Assembly (NCBI RefSeq): GCF_001544915.2
Contig: NZ_FCOE02000003.1
Coordinates: 248,001-312,000 of the forward strand
DNA: 64,000 nt
Source: Caballeronia pedi
GTDB taxonomy: Bacteria > Pseudomonadota > Gammaproteobacteria > Burkholderiales > Burkholderiaceae
Direction: 5' to 3'
Positions 35,284 through 44,161 of the stretch are shown one piece after another. Positions within the stretch are counted from its first letter, which is position 1, and the number at the start of each line of letters is the position of its first letter. A program made the position numbers and the translations under genes. Below the pieces are notes generated by a model. The model ran no database searches and was not told the origin of the DNA. It saw nothing but the letters and a program-made list of their open reading frames with translations.

Positions 35284-36117
35284 ATGAGTGGACTTACTTC
35301 CAGGACCGCATCCATGACCGCTGTTCGAGACCGAGCGCTCGCCATCGTCGAATTGCTCGCCCATAACGTCCATGGTCTGCCGATGTCAGAGATTGGCGAC
35401 CGCTTGGGCATTCCACGCACGGCCGCGCACCGTCTGCTGATGGACTTAAAGGAAACGGGCTACGTGAAGCAGGACCCGTATAGTCTTCAGTACATGCTCA
35501 CAGTGAAGTTGGCCTCGCTCGGTTTGAGCTACCTCGCTGCGACCGGCATCACAGACGCCGCACAACCTTTGCTCGACGATTTGGCCGGGGACAGCGGGGA
35601 GTTGGTTCGGCTGGCTGTCGCCGAGGGAGAAGACCTGATTTGGGTAGCAAAGGCGCAAGGAGCGCGCACCGGGCTGCGCTATGACCCGGATGCGGGGTTG
35701 GAGATTTACTTTCCGGCAACGGCGAACGGGATTGCCTATCTCGCGGCATTCGATGAAGAGCGCGCCCTTGCGCTGGTGTCTCGGCAAGGGATGGAGCGCG
35801 CGCGTGAGATGGGGCCCGGCGCGCCGCAGACCTTGCGGGCGCTATTGGAGCAAATCGAGCAAGCGCGCGACCGCGGCTTCGCGGTGGTGTTCGATGCGTA
35901 CGAGGCTGGAACAAGCGCCGTGGCGGCCGCCATTCGCACTGACGAACAGAGCGACCCGATTGGGACGGTGAGCATCGCGGGCCCGTCTATCCGCATGTCG
36001 GCTGCACGCATGGATACCTTGGGCCCGAAGGTAGTCGCATGCGCCAAAGCTTTGGCTATCGCAAGCCGCAGCTCTCCGATGTTTTCAGGGCACCACCCGA
36101 AAGTGCCGCAGCGGTAG
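35284..36117 (+). CDS. IclR-family regulator
   Basis: 277 residues from ATG 35284, which gives the usual ~15 residues before the winged helix; ATGs at 35212 and 35314 are alternatives. The DNA-binding part has RALAIVELLAHNVHGLPMSE and IPRTAAHRLLMDLKETGYV, followed by the GAF-like effector domain with LRYDPDAGLEIYFPATANG and the late FDAYEAGTSAVAAAI. It probably controls the divergent isomerase/transporter/oxidoreductase operon. The effector is unknown. Confidence 0.88.
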   Translation: MSGLTSRTASMTAVRDRALAIVELLAHNVHGLPMSEIGDRLGIPRTAAHRLLMDLKETGYVKQDPYSLQYMLTVKLASLGLSYLAATGITDAAQPLLDDLAGDSGELVRLAVAEGEDLIWVAKAQGARTGLRYDPDAGLEIYFPATANGIAYLAAFDEERALALVSRQGMERAREMGPGAPQTLRALLEQIEQARDRGFAVVFDAYEAGTSAVAAAIRTDEQSDPIGTVSIAGPSIRMSAARMDTLGPKVVACAKALAIASRSSPMFSGHHPKVPQR

Positions 36118-36215
36118 GCAGTGCAACGGAATGTGCCGTTGGACGACGCGGACTCGCCATAGAGCGATGCGACGCTGCTGGCGAACTGCAGCGTCGCCTC
36201 TTCGTACGTTGACTG

Positions 36216-37532
36216 TCAGACATCCTTCGCCCGCAACTGAGCAGGAAAGGCCCAGATAGCAAGAGCGGCACAAAGTACACAAAGCCCGACAATCGTGTAC
36301 AACGCTGGCGTTGTGCTTCCGGACAAGTCGCTGATACGTCCAACCATCACAGGACTCACGATACCGCCCAGCTGACCGATTGAGTTGATGAGCGCGATGC
36401 CGCCCGCAGCGCCCACTCCCGTCACGACCTTAGGTGGAAGTGTCCAAAAAGCCGGAATGGTGGTCAGCATTCCGGTGCCAAGCACAATCAGCGAAACCGT
36501 CAGCAGCACGGTGTCGTGTGCGAAGATTCCAGCGCCGAGGAAGCCAACAGCCGTAAGAAGGATACAACTGGCAAATACAACGCGGCGATTGCCGGTACGG
36601 TCGCCCAACCGCCCCATCACGAGCATGCCTACTCCACCAAACAGATAAGGCAGCGCTGTCAGCAAGCCAATCATCGTCGAGTCACGCAGCCCGGAACTCC
36701 GAATGAGCTGAGGCATCCAGAAGTTCATGCCGTAAGAGGCGATTTGGACAAGGAAATATGCGAGCGCCAGAATCAAGAAAGCCTTGGACTTCAGTGCGCC
36801 GAGGAACGAATGACTCTCGGCCTTCTTCGCATCGACATCCAGCTGTGACCGAAGAAGTCGCTTTTCGTCTGCTGTGAGCCACTTTGCGTCCTCCACTCTG
36901 TCGTCGAAGCGCCAGAAGACGATGAAACCCAGCAGGACGCAGGGAAGTCCGCCGATGAGAAAAATCCAGTGCCACGCAGCCATTCCGCCGACGCCCTCGA
37001 AATGACCAAGGATGAAGCCAGAGAGCGGCGCGCCCAGAATCCCGGAGAAGGCGAGCGCCAAGAAGAGCAGACTGCTGACGCGACCACGATGCTTGGCGGG
37101 AAACCACGTCGAGAGGTAGTACAGCACACCCGGTGCGAAGCCGGCCTCCATCGCGCCGATGATGAAGCGCGCTATATAGAACTGCCACTCCGTCTTCACG
37201 AAAACCATGCACGCGGTCGCTATGCCCCAGGAAATCATGATGCGCGCAATCCATTTGCGCGGCCCGACGCGGTACAGAAAGAGGTTGCTCGGCACTTCGC
37301 AAGCGACGTAACCCACGACAAACAGCGCAGCGCCCAATCCGTAGGCGGTATCGCTCAACGCGAGCTCCTTTTGCAGATGGAACTTTGCGAAACTGATATT
37401 GATTCGGTCGAACCAGGCGAACAAATAACAGATGATGATGAGCGGAATGACGCGGAGCTTTACCTTCAGCATGAGCGCTGATTCGGCATCGCGCATTTCG
37501 GTGCCTCCGACCAATGCTTTATTGGTTTGCAT
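36216..37532 (-). CDS. MFS transporter, anion:cation symporter type (second)
   Basis: 438 residues from ATG 37532, which has AAAGGGG at proper spacing. LFAWFDRINISFAKFHLQ and VACEVPSNLFLYRVGPRKW show the ACS family, as in the 1850 gene. AFWTLPPKVVTGVGAAGGIA is a typical second-half segment. It probably takes up the organic acid handled by the two dehydrogenases encoded 320 bp upstream on the same strand. About twelve helices. Confidence 0.88.
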   Translation of the reverse strand: MQTNKALVGGTEMRDAESALMLKVKLRVIPLIIICYLFAWFDRINISFAKFHLQKELALSDTAYGLGAALFVVGYVACEVPSNLFLYRVGPRKWIARIMISWGIATACMVFVKTEWQFYIARFIIGAMEAGFAPGVLYYLSTWFPAKHRGRVSSLLFLALAFSGILGAPLSGFILGHFEGVGGMAAWHWIFLIGGLPCVLLGFIVFWRFDDRVEDAKWLTADEKRLLRSQLDVDAKKAESHSFLGALKSKAFLILALAYFLVQIASYGMNFWMPQLIRSSGLRDSTMIGLLTALPYLFGGVGMLVMGRLGDRTGNRRVVFASCILLTAVGFLGAGIFAHDTVLLTVSLIVLGTGMLTTIPAFWTLPPKVVTGVGAAGGIALINSIGQLGGIVSPVMVGRISDLSGSTTPALYTIVGLCVLCAALAIWAFPAQLRAKDV

Positions 37533-37852
37533 GAACATCCCCTTTTGTCTCTGGTAAAGGGTGGGCACGCCGACACTTGTAGCGTGGCGACTATGATGTG
37601 ATTCCGGCAGGTGTTGCCGGTCAGGTGATTTGTCTCGAGAGGTCGGAACGCCCGCGTTTCTTTTTTTGCTGAGTGCGTGGCGACTTTTCCTCGAGAGCTG
37701 AGTCTCAGAGGGGCTGATAGTTCATCGATGTCTCCAAGGGTTTTCTTATAGTCTTTGATAGCGACTCAAGCGCTCGCTCCAGCAGCGCCCGGTATGCGCT
37801 TGAGTTCACGTGGTCAGTTGAAGTCCGTGATTCGACGGAGGTGCTCGCCGAC
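37533..37852. promoter_or_regulatory. Gap between the reductase and transporter genes
   Basis: 320 bp with no credible gene. It contains an inverted repeat CCGGCA/TGCCGG (37604-37620) and a CTGAGTCTCAG palindrome near 37700. Either could belong to a terminator or to the transporter's own promoter region. Confidence 0.4.
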
Positions 37853-38779
37853 TCACTCCGTGAAACCGACCTCTCTCGCCTTGATGATTGCCACAACGGT
37901 GTCGTTCACTGGCGTGGGAATGCCGTATTTACGACCCTCTCGCGAAATCGAACCGTTGATGGCATCCACCTCACCGCGTCGGCCGAGGTTGTAGTCAAGC
38001 AGCATCGAGGGCCGAGCGTTCGGAATCTTGCTGCCGAGCTTCTTGATATGCTCGATGGGGTCGCCGACGTCGAGGTGAATTCCGGCAGCTTTCGCAACCG
38101 CGATGGCTTCTTCCGCTGCGCCCTTTGCGACGCTCCATGCGTCCGGATTCGACATCACTTCACCGATGGTCATGCCCGTTGCGCACGTCGTTCCCGAGAA
38201 CGCCACATTCATAATCAACTTCTCCCAGACCATCTGATTCAAGTCCTCGAAGATGGCTACCTTGAAACCTGCCGAACGCCAAATCTCGGCGGAAGCTTCG
38301 AGGTCTTCGGTCAATAGGCCTTGATACGCGCCGAAGCGAATCATCTCCATGCCGTTGTGGTGGGCGTGGCCGGGAGCGCGGATGGATGCCCCGAAGCCGC
38401 CGACGACGCCAACAGCGATGCGGTTCGCACCGAGAATAGCCGCTGCTTTCTCCGCGGAGCCGAGTCCATTCTGAATGGTCTGAACCACGGTCTTCGGTCC
38501 GAGCAACTGCTCCGACGCTCGCGCGGCGGCTTCGACATCAAAAGCCTTCGTGGCGATGATGACAAGGTCACACGCACCGATTCCGTCTGTCATCGTGCTG
38601 GCGTGAATCGGCACTGTACGGTCGCCGCTCGCGCCTTCGACTCGCAATCCCTTTTCCTGCATCGCCGCCACGTGGTCGGGCCAGAGGCAAACCGCATGCA
38701 CTTCATGTCCTGCGCTAACCATGAGCCCCGCATACACGGAGCCCATGGCGCCGCAGCCGACAATCGCCACTTTTGCCAT
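37853..38779 (-). CDS. 2-dehydropantoate 2-reductase-like (KPR family) oxidoreductase
   Basis: 308 residues. VAIVGCGAMGSVYAGLM is the NADPH site, QTIQNGLGSAEKAAAILG the middle signature and MVWEKLIMNVAFSGTTCATG holds the catalytic-region lysine. RPSMLLDYNLGRRGEVDAIN matches the conserved substrate segment of the family. Because it is co-transcribed with an isopropylmalate-dehydrogenase-like gene (11-bp gap) and precedes a transporter, it may act on a catabolic 2-keto acid and not in pantothenate synthesis. Confidence 0.85.
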   Translation of the reverse strand: MAKVAIVGCGAMGSVYAGLMVSAGHEVHAVCLWPDHVAAMQEKGLRVEGASGDRTVPIHASTMTDGIGACDLVIIATKAFDVEAAARASEQLLGPKTVVQTIQNGLGSAEKAAAILGANRIAVGVVGGFGASIRAPGHAHHNGMEMIRFGAYQGLLTEDLEASAEIWRSAGFKVAIFEDLNQMVWEKLIMNVAFSGTTCATGMTIGEVMSNPDAWSVAKGAAEEAIAVAKAAGIHLDVGDPIEHIKKLGSKIPNARPSMLLDYNLGRRGEVDAINGSISREGRKYGIPTPVNDTVVAIIKAREVGFTE

Positions 38780-38790
38780 TTTGATGCTCC

Positions 38791-39873
38791 TCAGTTCTTC
38801 AATGCGGCGACGACGGCGTCGGTGACGTTTTCGGTCGTACCCTTACCACCGAGGTCCGGCGTCCGCGGACCGTCGAGAAGTACGGCTGCAGTGGCGCGGC
38901 GGATGGCCGTCGCAACCTCGGTGCAACGTGCGTCCTCATGCTGTTGCGCGAGCCACTCGAGCATCATGGCGGCCGACAGAATGGTCGCAACCGGATTTGC
39001 TACGCCCTTGCCGGCAATGTCCGGAGCGCTGCCGTGACTCGGCTGGAAGATGCCATGTTTCAGGCTGACGTCTCCCGACGGCGCCACGCCGAGACCACCG
39101 ACGACACCGGCTGCGATTTCCGAAGTGATGTCGCCGAAGACATTCTCGGTGACAACGACGTCGTAGCGCTCCGGGTTCGTCACGAACATCATCGAGCCAG
39201 CATCGATGTAGAGTCGAGCGGTCTCGATGTCGGGATGCCGTTCAGAAACTTCATCGAATACCTTGCGGAGGAACGCATTGCTGCGCAGGACGTTGGACTT
39301 GTCCAAAAGCGTGACGTGACCAGGCGTGCCATGCGTGGCGCGGCGTTGCTTCGCTTGCTGGAACGCGACTTCGAACAGCTTCTCGCTCGTCGCGCGGGTG
39401 ATGGTGAGGCGGTCGCTAACCGCGTCGTTATTCGGCTCCTGCTTGTCGTGCCGGCCGGCGAACAAGCCTTCGGTCGTCTCGCGGATGACCAGCATGTTCA
39501 CCTTGTCCGCCTTTACGCGGGTGGGCACGCCGGGAAACAGTTCGCATGGCCGCAAGCTTGCAAAGAGTCCATAGCGCTCACGCAGGTCGATTTGGGGCGC
39601 AATTTCGGTACCGTCGGCCTTGCGCACCGTCGGGAGACCCATCGCGCCGAGCAACACGGCATCGGCCTGACCCACGGCCTGCGCGTCCGCCTCGGACATC
39701 GACTCGCCAGTGCGCTGGTACAGACCCGCGCCTGCCTCGAAGGTCTTCAGTTCTAGCTCTACGCCTTCACGAGCGACGCCTGCGTTCAAAACCCGAACTG
39801 CTGCATCCACGACTTCCGGACCGATACCGTCGCCGGGCAGCAACGCAATTTGATAGTGGGATTTGCTCATCAC
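38791..39873 (-). CDS. Isocitrate/isopropylmalate dehydrogenase-family enzyme
   Basis: 360 residues. IALLPGDGIGPEVVDAAVRV opens the fold, VIRETTEGLFAGRHD is the substrate-arginine segment, VTLLDKSNVLR holds the catalytic lysine and NVFGDITSEIAAGVVGGLG the metal-binding aspartate. FQPSHGSAPDIAGKGVANPV closes the NAD site. The GLFAGR form is more like tartrate/D-malate dehydrogenases than true LeuB, so oxidative decarboxylation of a malate analogue is likely. First gene of its operon; a LysR gene ends 120 bp upstream on the same strand. Confidence 0.85.
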   Translation of the reverse strand: MMSKSHYQIALLPGDGIGPEVVDAAVRVLNAGVAREGVELELKTFEAGAGLYQRTGESMSEADAQAVGQADAVLLGAMGLPTVRKADGTEIAPQIDLRERYGLFASLRPCELFPGVPTRVKADKVNMLVIRETTEGLFAGRHDKQEPNNDAVSDRLTITRATSEKLFEVAFQQAKQRRATHGTPGHVTLLDKSNVLRSNAFLRKVFDEVSERHPDIETARLYIDAGSMMFVTNPERYDVVVTENVFGDITSEIAAGVVGGLGVAPSGDVSLKHGIFQPSHGSAPDIAGKGVANPVATILSAAMMLEWLAQQHEDARCTEVATAIRRATAAVLLDGPRTPDLGGKGTTENVTDAVVAALKN

Positions 39874-39993
39874 GTGTCTCCGATTTAATCCGGCGCCGTT
39901 GCGGTACCGATGGGACAGATGATGAAGAAGCGAATGGCTTCCGTGAATTACTCATTGGCGAGGCAGCCGTAACGAACCGTTATGGCTGCCCGT

Positions 39994-40899
39994 TCACTTG
40001 CCTCGACGCGTCACGGCGCGGGCCTGAAGGTGATTGACGAGACTCTCGGCGGCCGGAGAGAGGCTCGCGCGCCTACGGATGGCGATGCCCAGTTGCCGCT
40101 TTGCCCACGGCTCGGCGAGCGAGACTTCGGTGATTCCAAGGCGCTTTACAAAGAGCTTCGTCAGATTGCGCGGAGCAATGGCGATTCCAAGCCCGGACGA
40201 GACCATCAGACACAGCGCGTCATATCCGGTAACCTGGATGCGCAACCGGAAGTCCTTCTGGAGCCGATTCGCAATCTGGGTCAACTGAGTGTTGATAGCG
40301 CTCCCGGTACGAAGGCCGACGAAGTCCCAGGCGAGCGTTTCCTCGAACCGAACGCTCCTGCGGTCTGCCAGAGGATGGTCTCGACGCACGACCAGGCTCA
40401 GCTCGTCTTCCTCGTACGGCAGCGTTTCCACGTCCTCGCCATGAATGTCGACGGTGAAGATTCCCACGTCAGCTGCGTTCTCAGCCACTGACTTCAAGGT
40501 CACAAGACTGTTCCGCTCTTCAAGACGAATCTCGACAGCTGGATGGTCCGCGAGGAATGTGGAAAGGTCGTCAGGCAGGAATTGTGTGATTGCGGAGATG
40601 TTGGAGAACACTCGCACTTGGCCACGTATCCCCGACGCGTAGTCGAGCATTTCGGTATGGATGTCGTCCAGATAGTTGACCGCACGACGTGCGAGATTCA
40701 ACAATGCGTACCCAGCAGCGGTCGGCTCGACGCCCTTGTGGTGGCGCTCCAGGAGTTTGGTCCGCAGCGTCTCCTCCAGTGCTGCGATTCGCTTACTTAT
40801 CGCAGGCGCAGCGATGTGCTCACGCTCAGCGGCAGCCGCGATACTGCCTTCTTCGATGACGGCGATGAACAGATTCAGAGAAACCGGGTCGAGCTTCAT
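39994..40899 (-). CDS. LysR-family regulator
   Basis: 301 residues from ATG 40899; the longer in-frame extension to 41094 has no family similarity. The helix-turn-helix part is EREHIAAPAISKRIAALEET and LLERHHKGVEPTAAG; the effector domain includes VFSNISAITQFLPDDLSTFL and LMVSSGLGIAIAPRN. It precedes the dehydrogenase/reductase/transporter genes on the same strand and probably controls them. Confidence 0.9.
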   Translation of the reverse strand: MKLDPVSLNLFIAVIEEGSIAAAAEREHIAAPAISKRIAALEETLRTKLLERHHKGVEPTAAGYALLNLARRAVNYLDDIHTEMLDYASGIRGQVRVFSNISAITQFLPDDLSTFLADHPAVEIRLEERNSLVTLKSVAENAADVGIFTVDIHGEDVETLPYEEDELSLVVRRDHPLADRRSVRFEETLAWDFVGLRTGSAINTQLTQIANRLQKDFRLRIQVTGYDALCLMVSSGLGIAIAPRNLTKLFVKRLGITEVSLAEPWAKRQLGIAIRRRASLSPAAESLVNHLQARAVTRRGK

Positions 40900-41361
40900 A
40901 GTGGTCGCCGCACTTGGATACCCCGAGCATAGCTTATTCAGTTGGAAACCCTCATCCACTCTAGTAAAACCTGTCGGGCATTTTTGGTGAGCAAACGCGG
41001 TCGCGTTCTGGGTGTCGGAATTGTCCGTCACATCTGCGACCAGCGGAACCCACTGTCGTCGATGAGGCTTGCACGATTTCAATGCCCCTCCCAAAACAGC
41101 CCCTCTCGCACTGCGGCGCGCTCCGCTGCCTGCTTATCCCTCTCAAACCCCGTCACCCGACTGCTTTCCCGCACGAACCGTCGTCTCGCCGTTGTTTTTC
41201 TAGCGGGAAATGCTAGAAGTACCCTGATTTAAGGCCGCTGCCGATTGCACATTGCAGTACCGGTTGTTACGCTAGCCGCCAGCTTACGACGACGCATGTG
41301 CCGAGGCTCGACGCTCCGGGGTGCTTCGTCTTAAGCAGAGTTCAACTTCAGGAGAGCCTCA
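40900..41361. promoter_or_regulatory. Gap with the conserved leader of the HU-like gene
   Basis: No gene is recognised in the left part. From 41259 to 41336 the sequence is duplicated before the second HU-like gene (see the repeat entries) and probably holds the promoter and a regulated leader. AGGAGAG serves as ribosome site. Confidence 0.5.
41259..41336 (+). repeat. Leader repeat, copy 1 (shared with 61012-61089)
   Basis: ACGCTAGCC, AGCTTACGACGACGCATGT and GGGGTGCTTCGTCTTAAGC occur in the same order and spacing in front of both HU-like genes, with changes in between. It is a conserved upstream region, probably promoter plus 5' leader. Confidence 0.65.
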
Positions 41362-41838
41362 ATGGCAACAAAGAAAGCTGCTGCTACGAAAACTGCTGTA
41401 CCGGCGAAGAAGGCGGTGGTCGCAAAGAAGGCTGTGGCTGCAAAGAAAGCCGCCGCACCGAAGAAGGTCGCTGCGACCAAGTCCGCTCCGGCGAAGAAGG
41501 CTGCTTCGAGCGCCACCACGCTCAAGCCGGTGAAGGACGCGTTCACCAAGGCGTCGCTCGTCACTCATGTGGCTGCGCAAGCCGGCGTCGAGCCGAAGCA
41601 AGCGAAGGCTGTGCTGGCAGCGCTCGAGGACACGATTCTCGGCGCTGTGAACAAGAAGGGATTGGGGGAGTTTACGCTGTCCGGGCTGCTCAAAATCAAC
41701 GCGCAGAAAGTGGAAGCAAAGAAGCGTCGCTTCGGCAAGGACCCGTTCACGGGTCAAGAGCGTTGGTTTGATGCCAAACCGGCGACCGTCAAGCTGAAGG
41801 TGCGTGCGCTGAAGAAGTTGAAGGACGCAGCTGCCTAA
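41362..41838 (+). CDS. HU-family nucleoid protein with Lys/Ala-rich tail, copy 1
   Basis: 158 residues. The first ~50 are repeats of KKA(V/A)-type residues, resembling the disordered tail of linker histones. The rest is an HU/IHF-like core: FTKASLVTHVAAQAGVEPKQ, KKGLGEFTLSGLLKINAQKV and a modified arm KKRRFGKDPFTGQERWFDA. It should bind and compact DNA as a dimer. The tail is ~19 residues longer than in copy 2 at 61121, while the cores are identical. Monocistronic, with its own leader and terminator. Confidence 0.9.
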   Translation: MATKKAAATKTAVPAKKAVVAKKAVAAKKAAAPKKVAATKSAPAKKAASSATTLKPVKDAFTKASLVTHVAAQAGVEPKQAKAVLAALEDTILGAVNKKGLGEFTLSGLLKINAQKVEAKKRRFGKDPFTGQERWFDAKPATVKLKVRALKKLKDAAA

Positions 41839-41859
41839 CGCCCACTCTTCGTGTTGACC

Positions 41860-41884
41860 AGAAGCCCGCTTCGTGCGGGCTTCT
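41860..41884 (+). terminator. Terminator of HU-like copy 1
   Basis: AGAAGCCCGC and GCGGGCTTCT form a ten-base stem with a five-base loop 21 nt after the stop codon; the same hairpin follows copy 2. Confidence 0.8.
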
Positions 41885-42327
41885 TCGCATCTGTCTCTCG
41901 GACCAGCCGCTGGAAACATGACGGAAGTCTCTCCGTTTCCGTGGTGAGGGGTCCGATGACTTAGCAGTCAACGTCGTGCACAACATCATCCTCGCGGACT
42001 CGCGCCCGGCCGAGCGGCGATTGCAATGCCGTCCTGCTTAGCTTGCTCCTTGACGACGCAACGCTTTTTTTTGTCAACGAGGCCGATGAACGGGAGCGCA
42101 TCCCCTACTTTGGACAATGGCCGCCGTCCGGCTCCTGAGCGCTTACCAGCTCGATGCGTTGTCAAGGGTTCCATTGAAGGCAAGTATCGTAGAGAACTTC
42201 TTTGACCCATGGCGCAAAACTTCGGCTTACGAAGCGTGGTTGGATGACACACAACATGAGCCTTTTTCTATTCGGACGACAAAGGTCTAGCTTGTTGACC
42301 TTTTCAACCCGAATCGAGCCGATGCCG
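41885..42327. other. Boundary stretch without a clear gene
   Basis: A minus-strand frame ending at 41986 contains ALPFIGLVDKKKRCVVKEQA and might be the tail of a lost gene, but no start or family is evident. This gap separates the HU-like gene from the minus-strand island. Confidence 0.4.
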
Positions 42328-43023
42328 TTACGTCAGCGACCGCTCGAATGCGTGCCGCACACAACTCGCGATGAAGTCGGTGTCAGCTGCTCGAATTTTC
42401 GCCGTCCCACCTTTTGTAAAGTCCACGCTGCATTTCGCACCTTGGAGTGTGAAGTCGATGCGGAGCGAATCGATTGAGGATTTCGGGCTTGAGAACGGCA
42501 AGTCGTCGAAGGCCTGCAAGACATCCTTGTCACCGTTCAGTTTCAACGCGGCAGAAACGTTCCCATCGAGCGGAATACCGGAGCACTCCAAAGCGGACAC
42601 AGTCAGCGGGATTTTAATCTGGCGAGAAAACTCACGAGCAGCCTCGCGCAAATCGACGGTTACCTTGGATTGCACCGTCACCATGAATCCAGAGCTCGCT
42701 CCTAACGCACCTATAAATGGCAAAAGCGTTCGCGGACCATTTCTCACCTCAAGTGCCAACTCGCGCTCCGGCTCGATTCGAAATTCGGTGACCGTAACTT
42801 CCACCAGTTCTTGTTGAATCTCGGAACCGTCGGGGAGGCGAATCATACGGTCTACCACCTCTTGTTCAATATATTGACCGGTGATAGTCCCTCTTGTCAC
42901 TTTCTCCACTCTAAACCCTTTGCTCAGCGGCCCATCACTAGGTGCGAATGGCATCTCGCGCAAGCGCCGCGCAAGCAACGCCTCGCTTATTATAAGTTTG
43001 AGTGGCAGCCATTTAACTCTCAT
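42328..43023 (-). CDS. Unknown protein C of the three-gene overlapping cassette
   Basis: 231 residues from ATG 43023, which overlaps the end of protein B by 11 bases, so translation is coupled. It appears mostly beta-stranded, with FRIEPERELALEVRNGPR and FMVTVQSKVTVDLREAAREF. LPFIGALGASSGF is the only mildly hydrophobic stretch, too short to call a membrane segment. No domain was recognised. It may be an accessory or effector partner of the PD-(D/E)xK-like protein A. The coupling in a fixed order A-B-C is the best evidence that it belongs to a functional unit. Confidence 0.7.
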   Translation of the reverse strand: MRVKWLPLKLIISEALLARRLREMPFAPSDGPLSKGFRVEKVTRGTITGQYIEQEVVDRMIRLPDGSEIQQELVEVTVTEFRIEPERELALEVRNGPRTLLPFIGALGASSGFMVTVQSKVTVDLREAAREFSRQIKIPLTVSALECSGIPLDGNVSAALKLNGDKDVLQAFDDLPFSSPKSSIDSLRIDFTLQGAKCSVDFTKGGTAKIRAADTDFIASCVRHAFERSLT

Positions 43024-44161
43024 CGTCGCCTCCACCTTGAGCCTTGGCGATGGCTTGACGAGTACGGTCAAGCGCAGCCCGAGATGCCGCTTCGAGGTCT
43101 GCGAGATGTTCCGCCTCCTCCGCAGCTGTCGGACGCACAGAACCTTTACAATGTACCGGTTTCTTTGTGCCTTTCTTTAGTCGATAGACGCTCTTCACGC
43201 CATACGTGAAGCCCGTCCCCTTAGCCGGGTTATCGAACAGGGCTTCAAACTCAACGCGATTACCGCCCTGCTTTTCCGATAACCAGACAACTCGGTAAAA
43301 GAAAAAGTCCGAGCCAACAAAGTTTTCAAGGCTATCGTCAACGAGAAGCTGCTGCCCCTCAAAAGCAGCTCGCTTCAGTAAACTCCTTAGTTCTGTTTCA
43401 ATCGCTTTTCTCTCTTGAGCGGCCTCGACGCGGGCGTCAAGGTCGTCTTCATCGTCCCCGTCTGCATCACTCAGGTCCAACTCAGCGCTGACCGATACCT
43501 TCATGACGTCCATGAACTGATAGCCCTTGACCGCATTGATGAGCGTCTTGAAGAAAAGGGTCCGACTGGCCTTATCAAGACCCTTCAGTTCAATCTGGTC
43601 GCGGTTTGGCTGTGTCTTTGTGAGCACTCGAAGCTTTTCCATCAGGTCTGTCGTCACCGCTTCCAAGCGCGTCGATGCGCTATAACGTACACGGAGACTC
43701 CCCTTCTCGGTGAAGAACTCGATTTTTCCGTCCTTAAACTTCTTCTGACGCATTGACGTCTTCGAATAGTCTAGGTCAAGGTAATCAACAGTTACGTACG
43801 GAGCGGCCCCTTTCTTGGCTACCAGCGTCAACTGTTCGTTGTAGCCGGAGCGCGTCTTTCTCACTTCATCAAGCGCCAATTTTAATTGTCCAACATCGAC
43901 TTGCGTGTCCAGAGTGAAGGAGCGGGTCTTGTCTTTACGACTCGTCGTGTCAATTTGAAGCATGAGGACATCAAGGTCTTGATGGCTAAGTGTCAGCGAT
44001 GATACCCGGTCCACCAGTTCAGCTCTGCTGGACAGACCACTGACAACATATCCTCGTTCACGCAAAAACTTACTCAAGAACTCTCGCGTTGCACGTAATG
44101 GCGCTGAATTCAAGGCGTCGTAAACGTCGCGATACGAGGCAAAGAAGAGAGAGTCAATCAT
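43013..44161 (-). CDS. Unknown protein B of the three-gene overlapping cassette
   Basis: 382 residues from ATG 44161, eight bases inside the end of gene A. The N-terminal region (FLRERGYVVSGLSSRAELVD) resembles a SAP-like or helix-extended-loop-helix segment, which is a guess. A beta-rich middle follows, then a very acidic linker (LSDADGDDEDDLDARVEAAQ) and a C-terminal half with FYRVVWLSEKQGGNRVEFEA. It ends in an Ala/Arg helix. No known family recognised. It is long enough to be the targeting or structural subunit of the cassette. Confidence 0.7.
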   Translation of the reverse strand: MIDSLFFASYRDVYDALNSAPLRATREFLSKFLRERGYVVSGLSSRAELVDRVSSLTLSHQDLDVLMLQIDTTSRKDKTRSFTLDTQVDVGQLKLALDEVRKTRSGYNEQLTLVAKKGAAPYVTVDYLDLDYSKTSMRQKKFKDGKIEFFTEKGSLRVRYSASTRLEAVTTDLMEKLRVLTKTQPNRDQIELKGLDKASRTLFFKTLINAVKGYQFMDVMKVSVSAELDLSDADGDDEDDLDARVEAAQERKAIETELRSLLKRAAFEGQQLLVDDSLENFVGSDFFFYRVVWLSEKQGGNRVEFEALFDNPAKGTGFTYGVKSVYRLKKGTKKPVHCKGSVRPTAAEEAEHLADLEAASRAALDRTRQAIAKAQGGGDDES